Shown piece by piece: positions 38,192 to 47,577 of a stretch of DNA of 64,000 nucleotides. The stretch comes from Methylobacterium sp. PvR107 (GTDB taxonomy: Bacteria > Pseudomonadota > Alphaproteobacteria > Rhizobiales > Beijerinckiaceae). The stretch's first letter is position 1. Each line of letters begins with the position of its first letter. A model generated the notes under the pieces. The model was given only the letters and a program-made list of their open reading frames with translations. It made no database searches and was not told where the DNA came from. A program made the position numbers and the translations under genes. The DNA is taken from NCBI RefSeq assembly GCF_017833295.1, contig NZ_JAFIBW010000001.1, positions 1,116,001-1,180,000 on the forward strand. The letters run 5' to 3'.

Positions 38192-38260
38192 TCGGTGTCT
38201 CTCCCTGGATTCCGAAAAAAGCCGCGCGCCGGGCGGTGCCGCGGCCGGGAAGCCATCCTT

Positions 38261-38288
38261 GTTATCGGCGCCCGACCATCCCGGCCAA
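38261..38288 (-). promoter_or_regulatory. Candidate fae promoter
   Basis: On the minus strand TTGGCC (38288-38283), a 16-base spacer and GATAAC (38266-38261), leaving a leader of about 65 bases to the fae start. The match to consensus is moderate. Confidence 0.3.
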
Positions 38289-38428
38289 GCCGGATGGGCC
38301 GAGCCGGTTGGGCCGGACAGCGCGGCGGACCCTACAGCGGGGCCCTGCGGCTCACAACCCGCGCAACGCCCTGCCACGAAGGAATTTCTTTGTCGTCCGC
38401 TCGGGGAACACCGGAACGTGCGCGCGGT

Positions 38429-39262
38429 TCAGGCCAGAGCCGCGCCGGCGTTCGCGAGGGCGTCCCAGAACAGTGTCGCGACGGTGAAATCCGCGCTCGT
38501 GCCCGGGTTGAGGCCGCGCGCCTTCAGCGAGGCGTCGAGGGCCAGCAAGGCGTCGACTGGCCGTATCCCGAGATCGAGCCCGGCGAGGGCGGCCTCGGCC
38601 TCCCGGCGGACGCCCTCGGCCGATGCCGGGCCATGCTTCCGGGCGATATGGCTGTCGGGCACCGAGCGCAGGTAGGCCAGGTGGATGGCAGTGGTGCACC
38701 AGGCGGGATCGAGCCCTCCGGCGCGGGCTGCGGACAGGGCCGCGAGGCCGATCGCCGGCACGTCCGCGAAGCCGGTCACGTAGGCCTGGGCGATGCGGTC
38801 CCGGTCGGCGGCCTCCGCCATCGCGTCCAGGAGCGAGCCGGGTGCCGCGGCGGCGACGTCGTGCCGGCCAGCGCGGCCGAGCCCGCCCGGATTGGCGAGG
38901 CGGATCGCCGCGAAGACCGCCTCGGAATCCGCGCTGTCCAGGTTTCGGAGCACTGCCGCGACGGTCTGGCCCCGCTCGGCAGCGGCGGCCAGCGGAGCGC
39001 ACAGGAGCAGGATGCCGAGATTGGTGTTCTGGCCCACCGCCGCCATCGTGGCGGCGACGCCACCGCGGATTCGCGCGCCGACAGGCGCGCCCTGTTCCGC
39101 AACGGCGCCCGCAGAGACGTCGGCACTCGTGACGAAATCCGCCACCTCCATGCGATGGCCGGCCGCGTAGGCGTGGACGTTGCCGGGCTTGAGGGCGTCG
39201 AGTTCCGCGAGGCAGGCGGCCCGGTAGAGCGTGCCGATCAGGGCGGCGTCGAGCCCGGTCAT
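38429..39262 (-). CDS. CitG-like (triphosphoribosyl-dephospho-CoA synthase family) protein of the H4MPT island
   Basis: A 277-residue protein of the CitG/MdcB-like family. Stretches such as ELDALKPGNVHAYAAGH, FVTSADVSAGAVAEQGAPVGARI and GQNTNLGILLLCAPLAAA are typical. The corresponding gene is a constant member of methylotroph H4MPT clusters (known as orf17 in M. extorquens). It is thought to act in making or modifying the C1 carriers, but its reaction is not something I can state. It starts in an ATGA overlap with the RimK-like gene, so the two are coupled. Confidence 0.8.
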   Translation of the reverse strand: MTGLDAALIGTLYRAACLAELDALKPGNVHAYAAGHRMEVADFVTSADVSAGAVAEQGAPVGARIRGGVAATMAAVGQNTNLGILLLCAPLAAAAERGQTVAAVLRNLDSADSEAVFAAIRLANPGGLGRAGRHDVAAAAPGSLLDAMAEAADRDRIAQAYVTGFADVPAIGLAALSAARAGGLDPAWCTTAIHLAYLRSVPDSHIARKHGPASAEGVRREAEAALAGLDLGIRPVDALLALDASLKARGLNPGTSADFTVATLFWDALANAGAALA

Positions 39263-40167
39263 GCCACCACGAGCCGGGGACGGCTGGCACCGCGGGCCGC
39301 GGCGAGGAAGCCGCGCACCACCGCGGCGGCGATGTCGGTCTCGCACACGGTCTGGAGCCCCGACCAGGCCGGCATGGAATTGACCTCGAGGACCGAGAAC
39401 CCGCCCTCCCCGTCCTCGACGAGGTCGACGCCGGAATAATCGACGCCGACCGCGGCGGCGGCGGCCTCGGCCAGTTCTGCGGCGGCGCGCGGCATCGCCC
39501 AGGGCAGCGGCCGGCCGCCCCGGTGGACATTGGTGATCCAGCCGTCGCCCTCGCGGATCATGCCGGCGATCGCCCGGCCGTCGCAGACGAACACCCGATA
39601 GTCGCGCCACAGGCCGTCCCGGCGCGGCACGTAGCGCTGGAGGTAGTAGACCCGCGCCACCGCCTCCTCGTCGGGCAGGTCCTCCGGGCGCTCGATCAGG
39701 GCGAGCCCTTCCCCTTGTGAGCCGAACAGCGGCTTCAGGACCAGCGGCGCGCCCGGCCGCGCCTCGGCGGAGACCAGATCCGCGGCGGCCGCGCGCTTCG
39801 AGAACACCCAGGTGGCCGGCGTGGGCAACCCGGCCCGGTCGATGAGCAGCGAGGTCGCCGCCTTGTCGACCGAGCGCTCGATCGCTGTCGGCGCGTTCCA
39901 GACGGTGACCCCCGCCGCGACCAGGGCGTGCAGCACGCCGAGCCGCATCGTCGTGGCCTCGAAGGTGCCGCCCGCGATGGTCCGCATCAGCACGCCGTCC
40001 GGCAGCGCGTCCGGAAAGCCCGGCACGCGCAGGGGCTCGCCGCCGCCCGTGACCACGGCCACGTCGGCGAGGGAGAACAGCACTGGCTCCACGCCGCTCG
40101 CGCGCAGGGCCGCGAGCAGACGGTTCTTGTGCCAAGTGCCGTTATCGGCCGCGAGCCCGATGCGCAT
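39259..40167 (-). CDS. RimK-like ATP-grasp ligase of the H4MPT island
   Basis: A 302-residue ATP-grasp protein related to RimK/MptN glutamate ligases. It has an N-terminal pre-ATP-grasp domain (GLAADNGTWHKNRLLAALRA). The ATP-binding domain includes LVLKPLFGSQGEGLALIE, with VLEVNSMPAWSGLQ as the metal-binding C-terminal motif. In archaea MptN adds glutamate to the tetrahydrosarcinapterin side chain. In M. extorquens the homologous gene (orf7) is needed for the H4MPT pathway. The exact substrate is unknown. It lies 108 bases downstream of mch. Confidence 0.83.
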   Translation of the reverse strand: MRIGLAADNGTWHKNRLLAALRASGVEPVLFSLADVAVVTGGGEPLRVPGFPDALPDGVLMRTIAGGTFEATTMRLGVLHALVAAGVTVWNAPTAIERSVDKAATSLLIDRAGLPTPATWVFSKRAAAADLVSAEARPGAPLVLKPLFGSQGEGLALIERPEDLPDEEAVARVYYLQRYVPRRDGLWRDYRVFVCDGRAIAGMIREGDGWITNVHRGGRPLPWAMPRAAAELAEAAAAAVGVDYSGVDLVEDGEGGFSVLEVNSMPAWSGLQTVCETDIAAAVVRGFLAAARGASRPRLVVA

Positions 40168-40186
40168 GGGGGTCCTGATCGTCACG

Positions 40187-40211
40187 GGGCCGCCCGCCTC
40201 CGGGGCGGCCC
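40187..40211 (-). other. Intercistronic hairpin between mch and the RimK-like gene
   Basis: GGGCCGCCC and GGGCGGCCC form a perfect 9-base stem around a 7-base loop, with no T-tract on either side. It could stabilise the 3' end of the mch message or attenuate downstream transcription. Confidence 0.5.
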
Positions 40212-40275
40212 GAGGTTCTGTCGCTCGGTGGATCGGACTGGGCCCCGCCGCGCAGGAGGGGCGCCTCGCGTGCCC

Positions 40276-41250
40276 TCAGGCGAAGGACGCGTCGACCAGC
40301 GTCGGCTCCAGGCGGCCGCCGCGGTAGGTGGCGCCGGAGCGCACCGACGTGACGATCGCCTCGGCCGGCGAGAACAGGGCGCCGTCGATCTTGTAGAAGT
40401 CGCCGTTCACCCGCGCGAAGATGTCGGCGAAGGGGGCGCCGTGATCGCTCGAGGTCGTCGAGGGCAATTGCTCGGCGAGCTGCTTGGCGTCGGCATCGTC
40501 GGCATCCACGAAGAGCTGGACACGGCCGCCGTAGATGATCGCGTCGTTGGTGCGGCCCATCGCCTTGATGAAGTCCGGGTGCGGCGGCGACAGCGGCGCC
40601 GAGCCGATCCCGTCCACGATGGCGTGCAGATCGAAGCCGACCGTGTGGGCCTTGTGGAGGGCGACCTCCAGGACGCGGGCCACGACCTGGGTGGAGCCGG
40701 CCAGGCTCTGGGTCGGCGCGAAGATGAAGGTCAGATCCTCGGGCTTGAGGCCGGAGGCCTCGGCGACCTTGGCGACGACGCTCTCGGGCGGGCCGCCCGT
40801 CGCCTCCAGCACGAGGGCGGTCTTGGTGGCGGAATCGCGGAAGCCGAGCTCCTGGTACAGGTCCTCGACGGCCGCCACCGCGCGGCCCGGACCCGAGCCG
40901 AGGGCGAAGAAGCCGGAATCCCCGGTCTCGTCGGCGAGGCTCCAGCCCGCGTACTGGCTGCCCAGGCAGGCGAGCACCGGGTCGACGGAATGGACCGTCA
41001 CCGAGTACGGCCAGGACGCGATCGGCCCGCTCGGCGCGATGGTGACGGTGCCGAGGCCGCCGAGGCAGATCTCGGCGATGCGCCGCCCGGCCTCGATCGA
41101 GCCCCGCGCCTGCGCGCCGGCATCGACCATGCGGGCGCCGCCGGCAGCCTGCGACACGGCGAGCCGCAGCGTCGCGGCGTCGGCCACGAGCCGCTCGACC
41201 AGGGGGCCTGAGAGCGCGTTGATGCTGGGATAAGACGGGCTGGCACTCAT
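40276..41250 (-). CDS. mch: Methenyl-tetrahydromethanopterin cyclohydrolase
   Basis: A 324-residue enzyme that interconverts methenyl- and formyl-H4MPT, the third step of the pathway after Fae and MtdB. Diagnostic runs include [65 protein letters not shown] and [17 protein letters not shown]. The start ATG at 41250 overlaps the stop of the upstream ATP-grasp gene (ATGA), so translation of the two is coupled. Confidence 0.97.
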   Translation of the reverse strand: MSASPSYPSINALSGPLVERLVADAATLRLAVSQAAGGARMVDAGAQARGSIEAGRRIAEICLGGLGTVTIAPSGPIASWPYSVTVHSVDPVLACLGSQYAGWSLADETGDSGFFALGSGPGRAVAAVEDLYQELGFRDSATKTALVLEATGGPPESVVAKVAEASGLKPEDLTFIFAPTQSLAGSTQVVARVLEVALHKAHTVGFDLHAIVDGIGSAPLSPPHPDFIKAMGRTNDAIIYGGRVQLFVDADDADAKQLAEQLPSTTSSDHGAPFADIFARVNGDFYKIDGALFSPAEAIVTSVRSGATYRGGRLEPTLVDASFA

Positions 41251-42404
41251 GACGGGGCTTCCTCGGGGTGTGTTTTCTTCGCCGCGCAGACGGCCCGCAG
41301 GTGTGCCGTCCGCGTTTCCAACAGGGCGAGCACCTCCGCCCGGTCCGCGCCGTCGGCCAGCACCGTGCAGAGCGGCGCGTCGCGGCGGACTACCGAGCCG
41401 GGGCACGGGCGGTCGCGCACGCAGTCCGGCCAATCGAGGTCCGGCACAGGCGCAAGCTCACGGTCCGCGTAACAGATCTGCGCGGCCGCCGCACCCGCCG
41501 GATGCGGTCCGGGATCCGGCAGCGTGCCGAGGCAGGCGGCGATATGGGCCGCGAGCAGCGGCGTTTCGCGCCGGTCGAGGATGTCGAGGGTCGCACCGGG
41601 CCTCGGGTTGATCTCGGTGAGCCACCAGTCGGCCCCGTCGACCAGCAGGTCGGCGCTGGCGAGGCCGCGCAGGCCTATCGCGGCGACGATCCGCTCGGAC
41701 CCGGCGGCGACGGCCTCCACGATGTGGGTGGGGAGTGCCGGGGCTTCTCCGACGCCGCGGGCGAGTGCCCCCGCGTAGCGGAACGGGCGGATCGGCGACG
41801 GCGCGCACCATTGCTCGGTGACCGCCAGGATGCGGATCGTGCGCCCGTCGGCGAGGATATTCAGGGCGTACGGCCGCCCCGGCACGCGCGCCTGGAAATA
41901 GTGGCCCGCCGGCGCGGGCGACCGGGTGGCCGGCCGGATGTGGCTGCCGCCCGAGCCCCCTGCCCGCTTGACCAGCCACGCCGCGGGATCCGGCGGCGGC
42001 TCCGTCGCCACGGCCGGATGCGGCACGCCGAGGCGCGCGCACAGGGCCGCGAAGGCCAGGGGATCCTTGAGGGCGGCGACTGTCCCGGCCGAGGCTCCGA
42101 TCAGCCGGTGCCGCGCGGCGAGGCGTGCGATCAGGTCGGGCGCGTCCTCGAAGCCGCTGCCCAGGATCAGGCCAACCGGGCTCCCGGCCAGCGCGGCGAG
42201 GCCGTCGAGCGCCGCCAGGGTGGCGTCGGCGGCGGGGGCGGTGCCGAACCGGCCGGGCAGCGGCCGGTAAGCTTCGGCCAGTATGCGGGTGTCGGAATCG
42301 CCGAACAGGTCGGCGACATAGGGGCGGAGGCCCGCGCGCCGCGCCGCCTCGGCCAGGGCGCGCCCAGCCTGGGCGGCGATCAGAACCGCATCCGCCATCG
42401 GCAT
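41247..42404 (-). CDS. ATP-grasp domain protein of the H4MPT island
   Basis: A 385-residue protein with an N-terminal nucleotide-binding-like domain ([21 protein letters not shown]). An ATP-grasp core follows: [14 protein letters not shown] as the glycine-rich loop and [14 protein letters not shown] as the metal site. The C-terminal domain is about 100 residues. It sits between mtdB and mch, the position occupied in M. extorquens by one of the conserved unassigned C1 genes. A role in assembling H4MPT or the methanofuran-like cofactor is likely but unproven. Starts at ATG 42404 or 42398 are both possible. Confidence 0.78.
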   Translation of the reverse strand: MPMADAVLIAAQAGRALAEAARRAGLRPYVADLFGDSDTRILAEAYRPLPGRFGTAPAADATLAALDGLAALAGSPVGLILGSGFEDAPDLIARLAARHRLIGASAGTVAALKDPLAFAALCARLGVPHPAVATEPPPDPAAWLVKRAGGSGGSHIRPATRSPAPAGHYFQARVPGRPYALNILADGRTIRILAVTEQWCAPSPIRPFRYAGALARGVGEAPALPTHIVEAVAAGSERIVAAIGLRGLASADLLVDGADWWLTEINPRPGATLDILDRRETPLLAAHIAACLGTLPDPGPHPAGAAAAQICYADRELAPVPDLDWPDCVRDRPCPGSVVRRDAPLCTVLADGADRAEVLALLETRTAHLRAVCAAKKTHPEEAPS

Positions 42405-42420
42405 CCGATCCGGGAGCGGC

Positions 42421-43314
42421 CTAGCCGGCGATCTCCACGGCGAGCGCGTAGGCATCGCGGAAGTCGAGGCAGAGCGGCGTGTCGGAGGCGAGCATCCGGT
42501 CGAACAGGCGTCGCTGCGTCTGGTACTTCACGTTGCCGACCGCCAGCGCGCCGATGCCGACGCCCTTGCCGCTGGGCAGCGCGACGTCCACCGCGTTGAC
42601 GTCGATCCCCGCGATGCCGGCGGGCGGCACGGCGTTGACGTCGGACGCGACGAGCAGCTTCGGCGCGGATTTCAGATCCTCCGCGGTGAGGATCGGGATG
42701 CCCGCCGGACCGGCCGAGAGAATGACGTCCGCGTCGCGGATGGCGGCGCGGCGATCCTCGGGCGTCGTGCCGTCGACGGCGCCGACCTCGATGCCGAAGC
42801 GCCACTTCATCGTGAAGGCGATCTTCGAGACGCGCTCCTCGCCGTCATGGCCGACCAGCACGGTGGTGGCGCCCTGCAGCGCGCCGATCACCGCGGCGAC
42901 GTAGGCGACGACGCCTGCGCCGCCGAAGATCACGATGCGCTTGCCCGTGAGGTCGGTGTTGAACTTCTGCCGCAGGGCGCGGGAGACCTGCGCCACCATG
43001 GCGGCGCCGGTGGTGAACGAGCCCGCCGGGTCGGCGAAGACGTGGTTCACGAAGGGCGGCACGAAGGCCTTCTTGGCGCGGTCGACCATGTCGAGGGCGT
43101 CTTCGGCGTTCTTGCCGCCGATGAAGATGCCCGTCCGCGTCCCGTCGGCCGGCGACCGCGAGAAGATCGAATCCTGGGTCAGGGTGACGACGTCGGCGAG
43201 GCTGACCTCCGCGTAGGTCACCACCGTCTCGAAGCCGGCATCCACGGCCATGTTCACGTCGAACGGGCTCATGTGCCGGAGCGGCGTCAGCATGTGGAGG
43301 ATCGAGCGGGCCAT
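42421..43314 (-). CDS. mtdB: NAD(P)-dependent methylene-tetrahydromethanopterin dehydrogenase
   Basis: A 297-residue dehydrogenase that oxidises methylene-H4MPT to methenyl-H4MPT with NAD or NADP. The N-terminus (ARSILHMLTPLRHMSPFDVN) and the Rossmann run GKRIVIFGGAGVVAYVAAVIGAL are unmistakable. VGHDGEERVSKIAFTMKWRF and VGIGALAVGNVKYQTQ follow. The ATG at 43314 matches the known MtdB start; the in-frame start at 43353 does not. It is 86 bases downstream of the RFAP-synthase gene and 16 bases before the ATP-grasp gene. Confidence 0.97.
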   Translation of the reverse strand: MARSILHMLTPLRHMSPFDVNMAVDAGFETVVTYAEVSLADVVTLTQDSIFSRSPADGTRTGIFIGGKNAEDALDMVDRAKKAFVPPFVNHVFADPAGSFTTGAAMVAQVSRALRQKFNTDLTGKRIVIFGGAGVVAYVAAVIGALQGATTVLVGHDGEERVSKIAFTMKWRFGIEVGAVDGTTPEDRRAAIRDADVILSAGPAGIPILTAEDLKSAPKLLVASDVNAVPPAGIAGIDVNAVDVALPSGKGVGIGALAVGNVKYQTQRRLFDRMLASDTPLCLDFRDAYALAVEIAG

Positions 43315-43400
43315 GGAATCCTCGTGCGGCGCGCGCGAGAGGCGCCTTCCCACCGTCCAAACCCGGAGCGGCGCCCCGGGTCAAGCCCGGGGCGGCCGGC

Positions 43401-44351
43401 TCACGCCGGACCGGTTACCGAAGCGCCACCGTTGCGGCCCCGGGCGATGACGAACCGGAGGGGGCCGCCCCTGTCGAGGCTGGCCACCAGGGCGCGGGCC
43501 TCGGCCTCGGACGGGACCAGCGCGAAGCCGGTCGGCCCCCAGGAGGATTGGCCGTAGCCCGCGACCCCCTGCGCGGCGACGGCGGCGAGCGCCTCCGCCA
43601 CCGCGGCGCTGGCGTAGCGGCCGCCCTGATGGGGCGCGAAGTGGTCGCCGATCAGCGTCTGGATCCGGGTGATGCCGGCGCCGAAGCCCTTCGGCTCCGC
43701 CAGGGCGACGGCGGGCAGCACCTGCATCAGCGCGATCCGGCAGATCTCGGCCGCCTGCGCCTCGGGGAAGCGCGGCAGGTCGCGGAAGGCCTCGACCTCG
43801 CGCGTCCCGTGCACGCCGGCCATGCCCGGATCGAGGATCAGGACGATCCGCCATGCCTCGGGATAGGGCAGGCGCGCGATGACCGGCGGCGGCCCGCCAT
43901 CCGCGCCGCGGCCGCCGTCGACGATAAGGCCGCCCTCCGTGAAGGCGCACAGGCCGACGCCGGACCGGTTGCCCCGGTCCAGGGTCGCCGCGAAGGACTC
44001 TGCCGCGAAGGGCTCGCCGTTCAGGCGCGCCATCGCGGCCGCCACCGCAAGGGCGAGCTGCGTGCCCGAGCCGAACCCGGCATGGGCCGGGATCACCCGC
44101 TCGACATTAATGGCGACATCGCCGCCACGCCCGAGATGGGCGGCGGCAGCTTCGACGTAGCCGCGCACGCGGTCGGCCTCGGGACCCGTGACGTCGGGGC
44201 GGCTCGCCCGGCGGGCGGAGAGAACCAGGGACGGCGCGTCGATGGCCAGCCCGATGCTGCCGAAGCGGCGGCCGAGCCCGCCGTGCAGGTCCAGGAAGCC
44301 GAAATGCAGCCGCGCCGGCGCCTCGACCCGCACGGCACCGTCCGCCGTCAT
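43401..44351 (-). CDS. mptG: Beta-ribofuranosylaminobenzene 5'-phosphate synthase-like GHMP protein
   Basis: A 316-residue GHMP-superfamily protein. It catalyses, by family membership, the first committed step of methanopterin synthesis: p-aminobenzoate plus PRPP to beta-RFA-P with loss of CO2. Seen are the family N-terminus APARLHFGFLDLHGGLGRRFGSIG and the glycine-rich VIPAHAGFGSGTQLALAVAAA. RSGVGLCAFTEGGLIVDGG and the C-terminal GYGQSSWGPTGFAL also match. It is the first gene of the minus-strand operon. The ATG at 44351 is chosen; an alternative start at 44381 is in frame. Confidence 0.9.
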   Translation of the reverse strand: MTADGAVRVEAPARLHFGFLDLHGGLGRRFGSIGLAIDAPSLVLSARRASRPDVTGPEADRVRGYVEAAAAHLGRGGDVAINVERVIPAHAGFGSGTQLALAVAAAMARLNGEPFAAESFAATLDRGNRSGVGLCAFTEGGLIVDGGRGADGGPPPVIARLPYPEAWRIVLILDPGMAGVHGTREVEAFRDLPRFPEAQAAEICRIALMQVLPAVALAEPKGFGAGITRIQTLIGDHFAPHQGGRYASAAVAEALAAVAAQGVAGYGQSSWGPTGFALVPSEAEARALVASLDRGGPLRFVIARGRNGGASVTGPA

Positions 44352-44839
44352 CTCGTTTCGCTCGGGGACCTCGCCCAACACACTGTCCTCGAATCCCGCA
44401 GGCCCGGCGCATGCGCGGCGCGCTTTTCACACGTGGCTCTGGGTCCGGCAACGTGGACACGCGGGGATCGCGCCGCCGTCACGGCAATTCCCGGCCGCGG
44501 TCGCGGCTCGTGCGCGTCGCCGCGTCGGTCCGGGAAGGCGCCTTTCGGGGGAGACCCGTCCCTGTGAGGGATCCAGCATAGCGGGCCGCGAAGCGGCAAA
44601 CCGGTCCGCGCAATCCACTTCCCGACACGCATCGCTGCCGAACCCCCTTGCCGCGATGGGCGGATGAATGCAAACCTGCGGCCCGCGACGGCGCGCCGAG
44701 TTTGCCGCCCGCCCGGAACTCGCCGGGTGGATGAGCCATTCCGACACGGTGGGGATCCCCTTCGAGGGCGTACCCGCTTCGTCCGGTCTTACGGCCGTCG
44801 CCCGCTCCGAAACCAAGCAAGAACGTTGCGAGAGGGAGC
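44352..44839. other. Divergent promoter region between mptG and fhcB
   Basis: 488 bases separating the two halves of the H4MPT island. I find no believable gene. It should hold the promoters for both the minus-strand mptG-mtdB-mch set and plus-strand fhcBADC, but no consensus site stands out. AGAGGGAGC just before 44840 is the fhcB ribosome-binding site. Confidence 0.5.
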
Positions 44840-45910
44840 ATGGCAGCCTGGGTGAAAGGTGGCGCGACGGACGCGGGCACCGCCATCGAGGCGGCCGCAT
44901 CCCTTCTCGCCAAAGCGCGCGCGCCGGTGATCGCCGGCCTCAGCGCCGACGTGGCCGCGATCCGCGCGGCCTACGATCTCGCGGGGCGCATCGGCGCCTC
45001 CGTCGACACCGCCGGCTCGGCCGGCACTTACGCGGAACTCGGGTCGCTGAGCCGGGTCGGGGCGTTGACCTCGACGCCGTCCGAAGCCGTCGGGCGCGCC
45101 GACGTGGTGCTGGTCGTGGGCGGCGCCCCCTGGAAGGCGCCGCTCCTGAAGCGCCTCGTCGACGACAAGCCGGTCCGCGGTCGCGCCGCCGGGTCGGACC
45201 GCACCGTGCTGGCCGTCGGCACCAATGCCACCGCGTCGCTGTCCTGGCCGGCCGAGGGCGGGCTGACCGAGGCGGTCGGCGTGCTGCGTGCTTACGCCCG
45301 CGGCCACCTCGCCGGCGATGACCTCCCCGGCCAGATCGCCGCCCGGCTCGCGGCCGCCCAGTATGGCGTCCTCCTCTACGACGCCGCCGAGCTCGGCGAG
45401 GCCGGCATCGAGATGCTTCAGGGCCTCGCCATGGAGCTGAGCGAGACGACGCGCTGCTTCACCCTCGCGGTCGGCGGCACCGGTCAGGATCGGGCGGTGG
45501 TGCCGGTCTCGGCCTGGCTCACCGGCCAGGCGCCGCGCAGCGGCTTCGGGCGCCGCGTGCCCGAGCACGATCCCTGGCGCTTCGACGCTGCCCGGCAGGT
45601 CGCAGCCGGCGAGGTCGATGCTGTCCTGTGGCTCGGCGCCGTCCCGGTGTCGCGCCCGGACTGGCTGTCGAACGTCCCCTCCGTCGCGCTGGTCGCGGAC
45701 GGTGAGGCCGCGGCCGCCGAGGTGGTGATCGCGGTCGGCCAGCCCGGCCGCGACCACGGCGGCGTGTTGTGGAACGAGCAGCGCGCCGCGCTGACATTCT
45801 GGCCGGCCTCGGCGCCGTCGGATCTGCCGTCGGCCGCGTCGGTGCTGGGCGCGCTCAAGGAGCGCCTGGTCACGGACCCGGCCGCGTCGAGGAGTAAACC
45901 CGCATGCTGA
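44840..45910 (+). CDS. fhcB: Formyltransferase/hydrolase complex subunit B
   Basis: A 356-residue protein homologous to subunit B of archaeal formylmethanofuran dehydrogenase. In methylotrophs the Fhc complex works as a hydrolase releasing formate, and this subunit is shorter than the archaeal one. I see none of the cysteine motifs expected for an iron-sulfur cluster or a tungsten/molybdenum ligand, consistent with the known loss of the redox function. Recognisable runs are ARAPVIAGLSADVAAIRAAY and ADVVLVVGGAPWKAPLL, with LWLGAVPVSRPDWL later. It overlaps fhcA by seven bases. Confidence 0.94.
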   Translation: MAAWVKGGATDAGTAIEAAASLLAKARAPVIAGLSADVAAIRAAYDLAGRIGASVDTAGSAGTYAELGSLSRVGALTSTPSEAVGRADVVLVVGGAPWKAPLLKRLVDDKPVRGRAAGSDRTVLAVGTNATASLSWPAEGGLTEAVGVLRAYARGHLAGDDLPGQIAARLAAAQYGVLLYDAAELGEAGIEMLQGLAMELSETTRCFTLAVGGTGQDRAVVPVSAWLTGQAPRSGFGRRVPEHDPWRFDAARQVAAGEVDAVLWLGAVPVSRPDWLSNVPSVALVADGEAAAAEVVIAVGQPGRDHGGVLWNEQRAALTFWPASAPSDLPSAASVLGALKERLVTDPAASRSKPAC

Positions 45911-47550
45911 GCGTGATCCGGGGCGGGCGCGTCGTCGATCCGACCGCGTCCCGCGATTCCGTGGGCGACGTCTGGATCGAGGACGGCCGCGTCATCGATC
46001 CGCCGGGCCGCGAGCCCGACGCGGTGATCGACGCCGCGGGCTGCGTGGTGATGGCCGGCGGCGTCGAGGTGCACTCGCACATCGCGGGCGGCAACGTCAT
46101 CACCTCGCGTCTGCTCCTGCCCGACCTCTACGTCAGCGAGACGGCGCCCGACGGCCATCCCTTCGCCCACGCGGGCGGGGCGGCGGCCTGGATCGGCTCG
46201 ACCTACGCGCGGATGGGCTACACCACGGCCGTCGAGCCGGCGATGCCGCCGACCCACGCGCTCGGCACGCAGCTCGAACTCGCCGACATCCCGCTGCTCG
46301 ACCGCGGCGCGCTGACCGTGATGGGCAACGACGATCAGCTCCTGCAGCTCCTGCGCGAGCGCCAGGGCGGCAACGCCGTGCGCGACCTCGTCGCCCTGTC
46401 GGTCGCCCAGTCGCGCGGCCTCGGGGTGAAGTGCATCAACGCGGGCGGCGCCTCTGCCTTCAAGGACGGGGCCCTGCGCCTCTCCCTCGACGACGAGATC
46501 CCCTGCTACGGGCTCTCGACCCGGCAGATCATGGGCTCGCTCCTCGACGCGGTCGAGGAGATCGGCGTCCCGCACCCGCTGCACGTCCACTGCAACAACC
46601 TGGGCCTGCCCGGAGCGGACGACAGCTTCATGGCGACGCTGGACGCAGCGGATGGGCGGCGCATCCACTTCGCCCACGCGCAGTTCTACGCCTACGGCGC
46701 GGTCGACCCGGCCAATCCCGGCACCGGCGGCTTCCGCTCGGCGGCCGAACGGATCGCCCAGGCGATCGCCGACAACCCGAACGCCACCCTCGATATCGGG
46801 CAGGTCGTGTTCGGCCAGACGGTCACCGTGTCCCTCGACATCCTCCGCCAGTTCGCCGGCCGGAAGGGCGCCAAGCCGAAGAAGTGGGTGCTGAACGCCG
46901 GCGACGCCGAGGGCGGCGGCGTGGTGCCGTTCCTGTACCGGCCCCGGGGCCCGACCAGCTCGCTGCAATGGGCGATCGGCCTGGAGATCATGCTGCTCTC
47001 CACCGACCCGGAGCGGACGATCCTGACGACCGATCACCCGAACGGCGGTCCGTTCACCCAGTATCCCCGCATCATCCACCTGCTGATGGACAAGTCGGAG
47101 CGCGACCGCGAGATCGCGACGCTGCCGAGCGTGGTCGGCGAGCGTTCGAGCCTGCCGGGGCTAGAGCGCGAGTACACGCTCTCGGAGATCGCGCAGCTGA
47201 CCCGGTCCGGGCCGGCGAAGCTGCTGGGTCTCGCCGATCGCGGCCACCTGCGGGCCGGTGCCCGGGCCGACGTCGCCGTCTACCGCGACGACACCGACCG
47301 CACCGCGATGTTCACCGCCGCCAAGCTCGTCCTGAAGGACGGCGTGCCGATCGTCGAGGACGGCGAGGTCGTGGAGTGGCGCGCGGGACGCACGCTGTCG
47401 CTGACCGTCGAGTCCGACAAGGCCATGGCGAAGCGCGCCGACACCTACCTGACGGAGCGGTTCGGCGAGGGCCTCGACAGCTTCGCCGTGCCCGATGCGG
47501 CCTTCGGCGAGGGCCGGGAGAATTTCGAGGCGGTGCCATGCCGGGTGTGA
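45904..47550 (+). CDS. fhcA: Formyltransferase/hydrolase complex subunit A
   Basis: A 548-residue amidohydrolase-superfamily protein, the hydrolytic subunit that splits the formyl-cofactor to formate. The metal-binding start of the barrel (GVEVHSHIAGGNVIT) and ARMGYTTAVEPAMPP are present. PHPLHVHCNNLGLPG, IHFAHAQFYAYG, LTTDHPNGGPFTQYPRI and the C-terminal LRAGARADVAVY also fit FwdA/FhcA proteins. The ATG at 45904 lies inside the end of fhcB (ATGCTGA), indicating coupling. 27 bases separate it from fhcD. Confidence 0.96.
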   Translation: MLSVIRGGRVVDPTASRDSVGDVWIEDGRVIDPPGREPDAVIDAAGCVVMAGGVEVHSHIAGGNVITSRLLLPDLYVSETAPDGHPFAHAGGAAAWIGSTYARMGYTTAVEPAMPPTHALGTQLELADIPLLDRGALTVMGNDDQLLQLLRERQGGNAVRDLVALSVAQSRGLGVKCINAGGASAFKDGALRLSLDDEIPCYGLSTRQIMGSLLDAVEEIGVPHPLHVHCNNLGLPGADDSFMATLDAADGRRIHFAHAQFYAYGAVDPANPGTGGFRSAAERIAQAIADNPNATLDIGQVVFGQTVTVSLDILRQFAGRKGAKPKKWVLNAGDAEGGGVVPFLYRPRGPTSSLQWAIGLEIMLLSTDPERTILTTDHPNGGPFTQYPRIIHLLMDKSERDREIATLPSVVGERSSLPGLEREYTLSEIAQLTRSGPAKLLGLADRGHLRAGARADVAVYRDDTDRTAMFTAAKLVLKDGVPIVEDGEVVEWRAGRTLSLTVESDKAMAKRADTYLTERFGEGLDSFAVPDAAFGEGRENFEAVPCRV

Positions 47551-47577
47551 TCAGCAAGGCGAGCCGCGGGAAGTACG

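Noticed and set aside
36968..39439. 823-residue plus-strand frame over the GC-rich region, fae and the CitG-like gene
   Set aside because: It runs antisense through two certain genes, and the part outside them is Arg/Pro-rich without motifs.
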